Shown: one piece after another, positions 47,467 to 55,210 of the stretch
How positions within the stretch are numbered: the first letter of the stretch is position 1
Layout of the letters: every line of letters starts with the position of its first letter
Source of the DNA: Devosia sp.
GTDB lineage: Bacteria; Pseudomonadota; Alphaproteobacteria; Rhizobiales; Devosiaceae
Direction: 5' to 3'
NCBI GenBank assembly: GCA_017794705.1
Contig: CP051235.1
Coordinates: 1,117,010-1,181,009 of the forward strand
Length of the DNA stretch: 64,000 bases
Program-made: the position numbers and the translations under genes
The notes under the pieces: model-generated
Seen by the model: only the letters and a program-made list of their open reading frames with translations
The model's database searches: none
What the model was told of the DNA's origin: nothing

Positions 47467-48192
47467 TCAGGCGCCTGTGGGCACGACTTCAGGATCGGCA
47501 CCGATCCGGGTCAGCAGATCGCGCATGAGTGCCGCCTTGTCCTCCGGCCATTGAGCGCGGCGCGACAGGATGAGATTGGCTTCGGACTTGAGGATAACGC
47601 CGTCAGTCTCCAGCACGCGCAATCCGTTGGCCCTGAGCGTGGAGCCGGTCGAGGTGATGTCGACGATGATGTCCGCCGCGCCCGACGCGGGTGCGGCCTC
47701 GGTGGCGCCGAGGCTTTCCACGATCCGGTATTCGGCAATGCCATGCTCGGCCAGATGCCGCCGGGTCAGGTTGGTGAACTTGGTGGCGATCTTCAGCCAG
47801 CGGTGATGGCGGGAACGGAAATCGGAGGCGACGTCGGAGAGGTCACGCATGGAAGTGACGTCCATCCAGGCATCGGGCACAGCCACCACCACATCGGCAT
47901 GGCCAAAACCGAGCGGTTTGGCGAAGATGACCTGATCCGGGCCGGTGGGCGAGGTTTCATGGATGAGATCGGCACCCGTGACGCCAGCATCGATGGTGCC
48001 ACGGATCAATTCGCGGGCAATTTCTGACGCAGAAAGGAAACGGACGGTCACGCCGGGCAGACCTTGCATTTCACCCTGATAGGAACGCGCGCCGCCAGGC
48101 CGGTCGATGGTCAGGCCAGCGGCGGCGAAGGTCTGGCGGGTGGTTTCCTCGAGCCTGCCTTTGGAGGGAATGGCCAGTGTGATCTCGCTCAT
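47467..48192 (-). CDS. hisG: ATP phosphoribosyltransferase, short form
   Basis: The first enzyme of histidine biosynthesis, 241 residues, of the short form that needs HisZ. Motifs are LAIPSKGRLEETTRQTFAAAGL, GTIDAGVTGADLI and the PRPP loop region SGAADIIVDITSTGSTLRANGL. The presence of hisZ immediately upstream confirms the class. Its ATG overlaps the hisZ stop (ATGA). Confidence 0.97.
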   Translation of the reverse strand: MSEITLAIPSKGRLEETTRQTFAAAGLTIDRPGGARSYQGEMQGLPGVTVRFLSASEIARELIRGTIDAGVTGADLIHETSPTGPDQVIFAKPLGFGHADVVVAVPDAWMDVTSMRDLSDVASDFRSRHHRWLKIATKFTNLTRRHLAEHGIAEYRIVESLGATEAAPASGAADIIVDITSTGSTLRANGLRVLETDGVILKSEANLILSRRAQWPEDKAALMRDLLTRIGADPEVVPTGA

Positions 48193-49247
48193 TGGCCCGC
48201 CTCCCGCGCCAGCCGGTCGACCCAGACGGCGCAGCCGGAGGCGGTGATCTTTTCGCCTGCGCCAAGGCGCTGCAAAAGCCGGTCATACTGGCCACCGGAA
48301 CTCAGCACCTTTCCGTCGGCGCTCATCAGTTCGAAGACGATGCCGGTGTAATAGTCGAGCCGCGGGCTGAAGCTGCCCTCGAAGCGAACGGACATGGCGC
48401 CGAGCGTTTCGGCATGCTGGCGCAGCGCGTTCAGCGGCGCGTCGACGTCAATCTTGTGGGTACGGGCGAGCGCTTCGATGGTCTCAATCGCAGGGCCAAG
48501 ATCACTTGAAATCTCGAGATAGGCAGCGAGCGCAGACAGCGTTTCAGGCGGCACGTGGGCGGCGGCCAGCGCCTGCTTTTCCAGCATGCGGTCGGCGATT
48601 TCGGCAGGCGAACGGCTGGCCTCAAGGCTCATGCCAGCGTCGAGCAGGGCGATGGTGGCCTGTTCGACAAGCTGGTCGTGAGACGCGGTGGACGAGTCCG
48701 CCTCATCCGGCTGGTTTTTTAGACGCTCGAGCAGGCGGCTGAGCGCCAGCGGGTGGCCGAAGCGGTGGCGGATGCGCGGCCGCCAGACGTCCGGCATGTC
48801 GAGCTGTTTCAGGAAACGCTCGAATAGTTCGACGCTGCCAATTGTCGCGCGCGGGGTGATGCCATAGGCGCCGATGGCGTCCATGGCGAAACGCAGTACC
48901 TGATCGAGCGCCGCGCCGGCGTCGGGCTGGCCGATCAATTCAAGCCCGGCTTGCTGGAACTCGGCGGGACCCGTGGCGCGCTGGCGGAAGATGCGGCCGA
49001 GATAGGAATAGGCGGCGGGCGACCCCGCACTACCATTGCCGAGATAGGTCTGGGCGATGGGCAGGGTGAAATCTGGCCTGAGGCAATATTCGACGTCGTC
49101 GGCACCGACGGTCAGCAGCAGGCGCTGGCCGAATTCCTCACCGGCCAGATCGAAATAGGGATCGGCGGGCAAAAGGATAGGCACGTCGGCGCGGGTCATA
49201 CCGTCGGCGGCGAGCAGGGCCTCAAGCTTTTGTTGCGGCGCGGGCAT
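48189..49247 (-). CDS. hisZ: ATP phosphoribosyltransferase regulatory subunit
   Basis: HisZ is a HisRS-like protein without synthetase activity that activates short-form HisG and relays histidine feedback. The 352-residue product has class II synthetase motif 2-like segments (CLRPDFTLPIAQTYL, YLGRIFRQRATGPAEFQQAGLELIG) and motif 3-like SPRLDYYTGIVFELM. It lies between hisS and hisG with a short gap before and ATGA overlap after. Confidence 0.96.
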   Translation of the reverse strand: MPAPQQKLEALLAADGMTRADVPILLPADPYFDLAGEEFGQRLLLTVGADDVEYCLRPDFTLPIAQTYLGNGSAGSPAAYSYLGRIFRQRATGPAEFQQAGLELIGQPDAGAALDQVLRFAMDAIGAYGITPRATIGSVELFERFLKQLDMPDVWRPRIRHRFGHPLALSRLLERLKNQPDEADSSTASHDQLVEQATIALLDAGMSLEASRSPAEIADRMLEKQALAAAHVPPETLSALAAYLEISSDLGPAIETIEALARTHKIDVDAPLNALRQHAETLGAMSVRFEGSFSPRLDYYTGIVFELMSADGKVLSSGGQYDRLLQRLGAGEKITASGCAVWVDRLAREAGQ

Positions 49248-49259
49248 GGTCGGGGTCCA

Positions 49260-50735
49260 TCAGTCTTGCCCGTCGAGCAGTTTCCGGATTGCAGGCACCA
49301 ACTCGCTGCGCGGGACCTCGAACTGCCCGGGGCGCTCCGACTTCCATTCGGCGTTGTCCTTGATGGCGGCGGCGGCGCGTTTGCCTTCGATCAGGTCCTT
49401 GATCTGGACCTTGCCATTTTCGCGCTCATCGCTGCCGACAATCACGACGGCAGGTGAATTTCGCTTGTCGGCATAGGCGAGCTGTTTGCCGAAGTTCTTT
49501 GACTGGCCCATGAACATTTCGGCGCGGACGCCGGCGTTCCTGAGTTCGGCGACCATCTGCTGATAGTCAGCGATCTGTTCGCGATCCATGACGAGGACGA
49601 CGACAGGGCCCTGCACTTCGGTATCCCCCAGATTGCCAGTCAGCCGCAACGCGGTCATCAGGCGCGACACGCCCATGGAAAAGCCGGTCGCTGGGGTGGC
49701 TTCGGGGCGGAAGCGCGAGACCAGCCCGTCATAGCGCCCTCCCCCGCCAACGGAGCCAAAGACAACGTCCTGGCCCTTTTCGTTCTGGACCGGGAAAGTC
49801 AGTTCGATCTCGAAGACGGGGCCGGTGTAATATTCGAGGCCGCGGACGACACCAAAGTCAATTCGGATGCGGTCAACATCATACCCTGCACTAAAGAACA
49901 GGGCCGCCATGTCCTGCAACTCTTCGATGCCCTCGCGACCTCGCGCATTAAGCTCGCTGAGACCTATGACTTCATCGATTTGTTCCGAATTCGTTTTCAC
50001 CAAATCCGTGAACAGATACTTCAGCACAATATCGACCTGATACTCGGTCAGTCCTGCCCCTTTAGTGAAGTCGCCGCTGTCGTCCTTGCGACCCTCACCC
50101 AGCAACTGTTTCACGCCCTGGGCACCAAATTTGTCCAGCTTGTCGATGGCCCGGAGGACGGTGAGTTTCTGTTCGTCGCTGGTGACGCCGGCGCTTTCCA
50201 GCACCCCGTCCAGCACCTTGCGGTTGTTCACCCGCACCACATACCTCCCTACCAAGCCCAGCGCGTCCATTGTGTCGGCCATCATCATGCACATTTCGGC
50301 ATCGGCTTCGGGGCCGGGGGCGCCGACGGTGTCGGCATCGAACTGCATGAACTGGCGGAAACGGCCAGGGCCGGGCTTTTCGTTGCGGAACACGTAGCCC
50401 TGCCGGTAGGTGCGGTACGGCTTGGGCAAGTCCTGATAATTTTCGGCGAAATGACGGGCGAGCGGGGCCGTCAGGTCGTAGCGGAGGCTCATCCAGCTTT
50501 CGTCATCATCCTGAAGCGAGAAAACACCCTGGTTGGGCCGGTCCTCGTCGGGCAGGAATTTGCCGAGGGCTTCGGTGTACTCGAACATCGGGGTTTCGAC
50601 CGGATCGAACCCATAGCGTTCGTAGACCGAACGGATGGTCTCGATCATCTGGTTCATCGCAGCAATGTCTGCTGCGCCGCGATCCTCAAATCCGCGCGGC
50701 AGGCGCGGTTTGACGCGCGAATTGTCTTTACCCAT
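49260..50735 (-). CDS. hisS: Histidyl-tRNA synthetase (long alphaproteobacterial type)
   Basis: At 491 residues it is longer than the roughly 420-residue common bacterial HisRS. Class II motifs are [18 protein letters not shown] and [29 protein letters not shown] (motif 2), [15 protein letters not shown] (HisA box), and [13 protein letters not shown] (motif 3/HisB). Alphaproteobacterial HisRS of this divergent type recognise a tRNA-His with A73 and U72, and the tRNA-His in this window has both. It is the first gene of hisS-hisZ-hisG. Confidence 0.97.
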   Translation of the reverse strand: MGKDNSRVKPRLPRGFEDRGAADIAAMNQMIETIRSVYERYGFDPVETPMFEYTEALGKFLPDEDRPNQGVFSLQDDDESWMSLRYDLTAPLARHFAENYQDLPKPYRTYRQGYVFRNEKPGPGRFRQFMQFDADTVGAPGPEADAEMCMMMADTMDALGLVGRYVVRVNNRKVLDGVLESAGVTSDEQKLTVLRAIDKLDKFGAQGVKQLLGEGRKDDSGDFTKGAGLTEYQVDIVLKYLFTDLVKTNSEQIDEVIGLSELNARGREGIEELQDMAALFFSAGYDVDRIRIDFGVVRGLEYYTGPVFEIELTFPVQNEKGQDVVFGSVGGGGRYDGLVSRFRPEATPATGFSMGVSRLMTALRLTGNLGDTEVQGPVVVLVMDREQIADYQQMVAELRNAGVRAEMFMGQSKNFGKQLAYADKRNSPAVVIVGSDERENGKVQIKDLIEGKRAAAAIKDNAEWKSERPGQFEVPRSELVPAIRKLLDGQD

Positions 50736-50804
50736 TGGTCCGGTCCCGGCCCCTGAAAATGGGGCGATTTCAGTTCAGTCGCAGCGTTCCTAATCGAATG
50801 GGGC

Positions 50805-50940
50805 GGTTGGGGCAAGGAGCGGGTCCCCGCCCCAACCGGCGTCATTGCCTGCGTCCTCGGGCGGCTTCGCTTTTGACGGAAGTCGGGTTGGGGAAACCCT
50901 GATCCGGTCTGGGGCAGGAAGCCGCCTGAGTGCAATGACG
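50805..50940. repeat. Structured inverted-repeat region upstream of hisS
   Basis: Two structures lie in the gap between hisS and the 68-residue small gene. A hairpin pairs GGTTGGGGC (50805-50813) with GCCCCAACC (50829-50837). Directly next to it an imperfect palindrome of about 100 nt pairs CGTCATTGC (50840-50848) with GCAATGACG (50932-50940) and GGCGGCTTC (50860-50868) with GAAGCCGCC (50918-50926), with a further small GGGTT/AACCC stem at the centre. It could be a dispersed intergenic repeat or a leader RNA of hisS. Confidence 0.55.
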
Positions 50941-50947
50941 AAGGGGG

Positions 50948-50980
50948 GACTGGTGGGACCTATCTCAGGTCCCACCAGTC
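50948..50980 (-). repeat. Long perfect hairpin overlapping the 3' end of a small gene
   Basis: A 14-bp perfect inverted repeat (50948-50961 with 50967-50980, 5-nt loop). On the minus strand it covers the last codons and the stop of the small gene ending at 50960. It may stabilise the 3' end of its mRNA or act as a terminator, but no T-run follows. Confidence 0.65.
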
Positions 50981-51166
50981 GGGCATGCGATGTTCATTCG
51001 TCAGGCCCACGTCGTGCCGCAAATGCGGCGGCACGTTCGGGGGGTGAGCTGAAATCTGCATGCGGCGGATGGCGCGGGAAAGGCTGCGCACATGGGAAAA
51101 GAGCCGCTGCACACCGACAGAACGGGACGAATTACCGGGCACACGCCAGGTTGAATTGTGAGTCAT
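50960..51166 (-). CDS. Small DUF1127-like protein
   Basis: The 68-residue frame has MTHNSTWRVPGNSSRSVG, a basic segment LFSHVRSLSRAIRRMQ, then NVPPHLRHDVGLTNEHRMPDWWDLR. The HLRHDVGL block resembles the conserved (L-x-DIGL) end of DUF1127 proteins. GGAAG lies 7 nt before ATG at 51166. The longer frame reaches 51232 without a site. It lies behind a 29-codon frame and a promoter, all on the minus strand. Probable real gene; function unknown. Confidence 0.7.
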   Translation of the reverse strand: MTHNSTWRVPGNSSRSVGVQRLFSHVRSLSRAIRRMQISAHPPNVPPHLRHDVGLTNEHRMPDWWDLR

Positions 51167-51314
51167 TTTGTCTTCCGGACTCCTTGGCGGAATCCGGCCT
51201 CTGGTTCGGGTTGTGAAGTGAATCGTACGCAATACGGCTCAAGGGCCGAACGGGCTGATTCAGTCGTTGGGGAAGTTGCTCAACTCACCTGCCGGAGGGG
51301 CAGGTCGGAAGATG

Positions 51315-51404
51315 TCAGGCGTGCAGACCGCAGAGGGGTGCGTTGCCGAACATCAGCCCATGGAGATGGGCAGCCGCCGAATGGGTGCTGATGAGTACAG
51401 TCAT
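51315..51404 (-). CDS. Possible 29-residue small protein or leader peptide
   Basis: A 29-codon frame (MTVLISTHSAAAHLHGLMFG, then NAPLCGLHA) starts at 51404, 6 nt after AGGAG, and lies about 30 nt downstream of a consensus promoter (51440-51468). The sequence is hydrophobic with four His and one Cys. A short hairpin (ACCTGCC/GGCAGGT, 51291-51309) follows its stop. It may be a leader peptide or the first gene ahead of the DUF1127-like gene; no homologue is recognised. Confidence 0.45.
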   Translation of the reverse strand: MTVLISTHSAAAHLHGLMFGNAPLCGLHA

Positions 51405-51439
51405 ATTCATCTCCTATGGTTGGTGTTGAGGACGCCGCG

Positions 51440-51468
51440 CTTATAGGCGCGTGATTCAGCGCCGCCAA
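51440..51468 (-). promoter_or_regulatory. Sigma-70-type promoter of the small-protein module
   Basis: On the minus strand TTGGCG (51468-51463) and TATAAG (51445-51440) are separated by exactly 17 bp. The predicted start is about 30 nt before the 29-codon frame. Confidence 0.6.
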
Positions 51469-51532
51469 GAGCGAATGCGACAGGCTGTCGCAGTTGTCGT
51501 GCGGCTGATGCAGAGTTGCAACAGTGAGGCGC

Positions 51533-51922
51533 TCAGCCCTTCAAATGATAGGTCAGAGCCATGGCGATGCAGTGGGTGAGTTCAGGCTCGGGGAGCGGCT
51601 CGCCAAGTTGGAAGAGCAGGGCGCGATCTCCCTCGAAGTAGAACGTGTCGGGGTAGGTTTCGCGGAAATGGTCAACCAGATGGGTGTGGCAGACGAAGTA
51701 GAGCGCGTACTCACCCTCATTCTTCGTTGCGTCGATCCGCACCGGACTGCCGGACTTTGGTCGGACGGTGGCAAAGCTCGGCTGGCCCCATTTGAGGCTC
51801 TCCTCAATCTTGCCGACCCCCGGCGTTGATTTGGCGGTTTGGTGAATGAGGTGCCGAAGCTGCTCGAGCGCCTTCCGCATGGGCGCGGGGTAGGCGGCGA
51901 GTTTTTCGTCGACTGCAGTCAC
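51533..51922 (-). CDS. DUF1801 family protein
   Basis: The 129-residue protein has the DUF1801/YdhG pattern: PAPMRKALEQLRHLIHQTAKSTPGVGKIEESLKWGQPSF, then ALYFVCHTHLVDHFRETYP and FEGDRALLF. Small soluble proteins of this family have no assigned activity. The start is taken as GTG at 51922, 1 nt after the subtilase stop, so it is translated as the last gene of the ECF operon. An ATG at residue 15 (MRKALEQL) is an alternative. Confidence 0.9.
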   Translation of the reverse strand: MTAVDEKLAAYPAPMRKALEQLRHLIHQTAKSTPGVGKIEESLKWGQPSFATVRPKSGSPVRIDATKNEGEYALYFVCHTHLVDHFRETYPDTFYFEGDRALLFQLGEPLPEPELTHCIAMALTYHLKG

Positions 51923-51923
51923 G

Positions 51924-53348
51924 TCAGTTCCCGGTGACCGATGCCACGGCAATTGACGCATCGACCAGACCGGCGCCGAACACTTCGTCGCGGCCGGGGG
52001 TTCCCAGATCGCGGCTGGCCTGAGAAAGCAGCAGGCGGATGTCGGCGGTGGTCAGGTCCGGATTTCTGGACAGCATCAGCGCAACGATTCCGGTGACATG
52101 GGCGGTGGCTGCAGATGTGCCGGTCTCATAGTCGTAGTTGCCGTCCGGTTGGGGCGACAGGATATCGACGCCCGGCGCGGCGACCTCGACATACATGCCC
52201 AGATTGGCGAAAGCGAAGCCGGCGTCATTGCTGTCGGTGGCTGTGACGGCAATGGCGTGACGGTGGGCGGCGGGGTAAACCGGCTCGGCCTCCGGACCAT
52301 TGTTGCCGGCGGCGGCGATAACCGGCATGTCCATTTCCTCAAGCCTGTCCATGACCTTGAGGATCAGCGGGTCCCTTGGGCCGGCAAAGCTCAGGTTGAG
52401 CACATCTGCCCCGGAGGCCGCCATCTGGTTCAGCGCCTTGGCCAGCGCGAAACTCGAAGAGCCGATCGCACCAGAAGGTGTGGCATCAAAGGCGCGGATG
52501 GAGATGAGGCGCACACCGGGGGCGATGCCATCGAGAGCGGCGTTGGCGACGATCAGCCCGCCCATGGCGGTGCCGTGGCCGCGCGAGGAGATTGGCCCGC
52601 CGAGCACATCGGCCTGCTGCACCGGGTTGAGCGCGAATTCGGGATGGGTTGCGTCAATGGCCGTGTCGATGACGCCGACGGTGACCCCCTCGCCTGTCGA
52701 GGTTTGATGAGCGGCCACCAGTTGCAGCTTCTCAGGTGCATATTGCAGCGGCCGCATGTCGGAAGGGGCCGCACTGTCCTGAGCGATTTCGAAGAAGTAG
52801 TTGGGCTGCTGGCCGACAATCCTTCGATCACCGGCGAGGTCGCGGGCGGTCTCTTCCACCGTCCGGTCAGGCGGCAGGCCGAACTTGACCATGCTGACCC
52901 CCAAAACATCGAGTGTGTCCCTGTCCAGAACCGTCAGCCCGTATTCCTCGGCGATCTGGGCAATCGTGGCGTCGCTGTCGGCGACATCGACCAGAAGGAT
53001 GATCACCTGCGGCTCGAACTGGGCGTCGATGACCGCCGGCCGCCCCTGGCTGAGCAGCGGACGCATTTGCGGCAGGGGCAGGTCACGGAAGACGGGCCGC
53101 GGACGTGGGTAAGGCACGACACTCGTTTCCACCGTGTAAGTGGGCTGCGGTGGGGGAAATACCGGCGCCGGCTGGGGGGCGGTCGGCTGAGGCGGGGGAA
53201 CGTTTAGCGGAAAGTTGAAGGTGAATGTCGGGAACCCGCCAAATCCGGGCGTGCGATTGGGTGGCGGATTGTTGACCTGTGCAAAGGCACCGCCAATCAA
53301 CAGGGCGCTGGCCAGAACCGCGATGAAGAACCGGGCCAGATCGCGCAC
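51924..53348 (-). CDS. Secreted S8 (subtilisin-like) serine peptidase of the ECF operon
   Basis: From GTG at 53348 (AGGGG 8 nt upstream) the 474-residue protein has a signal peptide ending GAFAQ, a Pro-rich linker (residues 27-90), an I9-like propeptide region (VIILLVDVADSDATIAQIAEEYGL, residues about 115-185), and the S8 domain. Asp lies in VTVGVIDTAIDATHPEF, His in SRGHGTAMGG, Ser in GTSAATAHVTGIVAL, and the oxyanion Asn in AAAGNNGPEA. All catalytic residues are present. It starts 10 nt after the anti-sigma stop and precedes DUF1801. A role in processing the anti-sigma is inferred from context. Confidence 0.93.
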   Translation of the reverse strand: MRDLARFFIAVLASALLIGGAFAQVNNPPPNRTPGFGGFPTFTFNFPLNVPPPQPTAPQPAPVFPPPQPTYTVETSVVPYPRPRPVFRDLPLPQMRPLLSQGRPAVIDAQFEPQVIILLVDVADSDATIAQIAEEYGLTVLDRDTLDVLGVSMVKFGLPPDRTVEETARDLAGDRRIVGQQPNYFFEIAQDSAAPSDMRPLQYAPEKLQLVAAHQTSTGEGVTVGVIDTAIDATHPEFALNPVQQADVLGGPISSRGHGTAMGGLIVANAALDGIAPGVRLISIRAFDATPSGAIGSSSFALAKALNQMAASGADVLNLSFAGPRDPLILKVMDRLEEMDMPVIAAAGNNGPEAEPVYPAAHRHAIAVTATDSNDAGFAFANLGMYVEVAAPGVDILSPQPDGNYDYETGTSAATAHVTGIVALMLSRNPDLTTADIRLLLSQASRDLGTPGRDEVFGAGLVDASIAVASVTGN

Positions 53349-53358
53349 TGTCGGTCCC

Positions 53359-54006
53359 CTATTCCTGTTCGGCGAAGAAGGTGACGAGATCGGCAGTGCC
53401 CGCCAATTCATTCAGCGCTTCAGTGCCTGCCGCGTCGTCTGTTGCAGCGATGACATAGACGCCGCCCGGCTTCGGCCCGTCAACCAGGGTCAGATTCAAC
53501 CCGGTCAGAAGAGCGCTGATCTGGTCGATCGTGGCTTCGGGGGCGAATTGCACCAGCGCCGTCTGTCCGGCCACCAGCGCGCCATCCTGACTGGCGACGG
53601 CGAACTCGGCATTCCGGTCGCCGACATTCATCATGGTCAGCGCGGCGGCCTGGGCAAGGATGACAAGGCAGAGCGCCGCGGCGCCGGCCAGCGCATAGCG
53701 CGGAGACAGCATCGCCCAGAGCCGCTCGGCAAAGCCGCCGGAGGTTGCCTGCTGACGGCCGGGACCGACCCCGGCCATCAAACTGTCGAAACTGGCCCGC
53801 GAGGGACGCGGCAATTGTTCGGAGACGATAAAGGCGAGGTCCATTTCCTCGGTGACGCGCTGCAGATGCGCGTCGGCTTCCGGGTTTTCGGCCAGCCACA
53901 CCTCGACCTTTTTGCGGTCGGCGTCGGAAATCTTGCCGCTGACATACCAGGGCAGCAGCAGCTCGGCTTCGCTTACATTTTCGTCGATCTGATCTTCATA
54001 TGTCAT
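53359..54006 (-). CDS. Anti-sigma factor (membrane-anchored, zinc-less)
   Basis: The 215-residue protein begins with a cytoplasmic helical domain (SEAELLLPWYVSGKISDADRKKVEVWLAENPEADAHLQ, an ASD-like fold) without the His-x3-Cys-x2-Cys zinc motif. One membrane helix follows at about residues 105-127 (YALAGAAALCLVILAQAAAL). The periplasmic part ends with VQFAPEATIDQISALLTGLNLTLVDGPKPGGVYVI, a beta-alpha-beta-beta pattern also seen in subtilisin propeptides. ATG at 54006 overlaps the sigma stop (ATGA), which is standard sigma/anti-sigma coupling. Confidence 0.9.
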   Translation of the reverse strand: MTYEDQIDENVSEAELLLPWYVSGKISDADRKKVEVWLAENPEADAHLQRVTEEMDLAFIVSEQLPRPSRASFDSLMAGVGPGRQQATSGGFAERLWAMLSPRYALAGAAALCLVILAQAAALTMMNVGDRNAEFAVASQDGALVAGQTALVQFAPEATIDQISALLTGLNLTLVDGPKPGGVYVIAATDDAAGTEALNELAGTADLVTFFAEQE

Positions 54007-54566
54007 GGCCAACCTCGGTCGACACCCATTCTGCGGAAGTGTTCGGACAATTGCTTTCGGGCGTGGAACATGCGGGTCTTGACCGTGTTCTCGGGGACGT
54101 CCAGCACCTCGGCCGCTTCGGCGACACTCATCTCCTGATAATAGACCAGGTCGATGATTTCGCGGTGCGCGGCACTTAGCTTGTCGATGCATTGCCGCAT
54201 CAGGGCGCCCTTGTCCTGCTTTGCAACAGCCGTTTCCTGTGTGTCGCTTTCATCCTCTATCTGGGCCGCGGCATCCTCATCGAGAGGGTCCTCGCGGCGC
54301 TTGCGCAACTGGCTCAGGGCCTCGTTGCGGGCGATGGTGAACAGCCAGGTCGAAACCGATGACTGTCCGGAAAAGGTTTCGGCCTTCAGCCAGACCTTCA
54401 TGAAGGTCGCATTGACTGTTTCTTCGGCCAGAGCCTCGTTTCCGGTCAGGCGGATCAAGAAGCGGAACAGACGCACATTGTGCTGCGAATAGAGAGCCCT
54501 TAATGCGGCGGCATCCTTTTGGCCGATGCGGGCAATCAGTTCGATATCACGTTGGTCCGGTTCCAT
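54003..54566 (-). CDS. ECF RNA polymerase sigma factor
   Basis: The 187-residue protein has region 2 (LYSQHNVRLFRFLIRLTGNEALAEETVNATFMKVW, FSGQSSVSTWLFTIARNEALSQLRKRRED) and region 4 (LSAAHREIIDLVYYQEMSVAEAAEVLDVPENTVKTRMFHARKQL), joined by an acidic linker. No extra domain is present. It is the first gene of sigma-anti-sigma-S8 peptidase-DUF1801 and is preceded by a candidate self-recognised promoter at 54589-54617, suggesting autoregulation. Confidence 0.96.
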   Translation of the reverse strand: MEPDQRDIELIARIGQKDAAALRALYSQHNVRLFRFLIRLTGNEALAEETVNATFMKVWLKAETFSGQSSVSTWLFTIARNEALSQLRKRREDPLDEDAAAQIEDESDTQETAVAKQDKGALMRQCIDKLSAAHREIIDLVYYQEMSVAEAAEVLDVPENTVKTRMFHARKQLSEHFRRMGVDRGWP

Positions 54567-54588
54567 ACCGCCCTGCCGTTATCAGTTT

Positions 54589-54617
54589 GACGCACCAGGT
54601 GCGCTAAGGGTTCAAAC
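54589..54617 (-). promoter_or_regulatory. ECF-type promoter of the sigma operon
   Basis: On the minus strand GTTTGAACC (54617-54609) and CGTC (54592-54589) are separated by 16 bp. The same pair occurs at 55182-55210. The start would lie about 15 nt before the sigma ATG at 54566. The spacing and GAACC/CGTC elements are those of many ECF sigma promoters. Autoregulation is inferred. Confidence 0.7.
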
Positions 54618-54678
54618 TAAATTTTGCGTTGTGAAGAATGGCCAAGTTGCCGGCGCATGATGGCCCAGACTTGCGCCC

Positions 54679-54708
54679 GAAAAAAGCCCCCGGTGCGAAG
54701 ACCGGGGG
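54679..54708 (-). terminator. Intrinsic terminator after the secreted protein gene
   Basis: An 8-bp stem CCCCCGGT/ACCGGGGG (54687-54694 with 54701-54708) is followed on the minus strand by GC and six T. It lies 45 nt after the stop of the gene at 54753 and separates it from the sigma operon. Confidence 0.92.
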
Positions 54709-54752
54709 AAGTTGGGCGGAGTGGGGAGGAGGTCGTCGGGGAAGAAGTCGTC

Positions 54753-55154
54753 TTATTCGAAAGGATTGATCGTCTGAACGAACGGGTTGATGGTTTTCAC
54801 CTTCCAGCTGTCGGCGCATTCCTGGGTCGGCAGCGGCGGGCAATCGGGTTCATCATAGGCGGCGGCACCATCGCCGTTGGACGCCAGGTCCATCAGCTTG
54901 TCGACCGAGCTCGCCATGAAGGCTTCCTGGATCTCGACTGTAAAGAAGTGCTCGGTAGTGGAGTTGGTGGCCGGCAGACTCTCGGCATTCTGCAAATCGG
55001 ATGTGCCGATCTGGATCTCGAACTGGACCCGGGGGCGGTCTTCGCGCTGCGAAGCGCGGGGATTTTCTTCGGAACGCTGGTTCCGGGTTTCAGCCAGGGC
55101 GCCGGTGGAAGCAAGCGCGATGACGACAAGAGTAGAGGCAACTAAAGTTTTCAT
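54753..55154 (-). CDS. Secreted protein of unknown function, probable ECF regulon member
   Basis: The 133-residue product has a signal peptide ending ALAE, then a charged, low-complexity mature part (TRNQRSEENPRASQREDRPR), a VQFEIQIGTSDLQ strand, a FFTVEIQEAFMASSVDKLMDLAS helix and a C-terminal DCPPLPTQECADSWKV with two Cys. No family recognised. An AAGGAG site lies before the ATG. The ECF-type promoter at 55182-55210 and the terminator at 54679-54708 make it a single-gene unit between tag and the sigma operon. Confidence 0.85.
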   Translation of the reverse strand: MKTLVASTLVVIALASTGALAETRNQRSEENPRASQREDRPRVQFEIQIGTSDLQNAESLPATNSTTEHFFTVEIQEAFMASSVDKLMDLASNGDGAAAYDEPDCPPLPTQECADSWKVKTINPFVQTINPFE

Positions 55155-55181
55155 GGCGGTTCTCCTTGTTGGTACCCGTCA

Positions 55182-55210
55182 GACGCGGGACGGGAGAAAC
55201 CGGTTCAAAC
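55182..55210 (-). promoter_or_regulatory. ECF-type promoter before the secreted protein gene
   Basis: On the minus strand GTTTGAACC (55210-55202), 16 bp, CGTCT (from 55185). It has the same -35 nine-mer and spacing as the promoter of the ECF sigma gene 600 bp away. The TGA of the -35 element is also the stop codon of tag. The start would lie about 20 nt before the ATG at 55154. Confidence 0.7.

Noticed and set aside
50736..50960. T-box-like or his attenuator leader for hisS
   Set aside because: No run of His codons in a short leader frame, and no T-box signature; the structures are explained better as inverted repeats.
51158..51391. 77-codon plus-strand frame in the small-gene region
   Set aside because: Opposite to the better-supported minus-strand small genes, with no good site and no family pattern.
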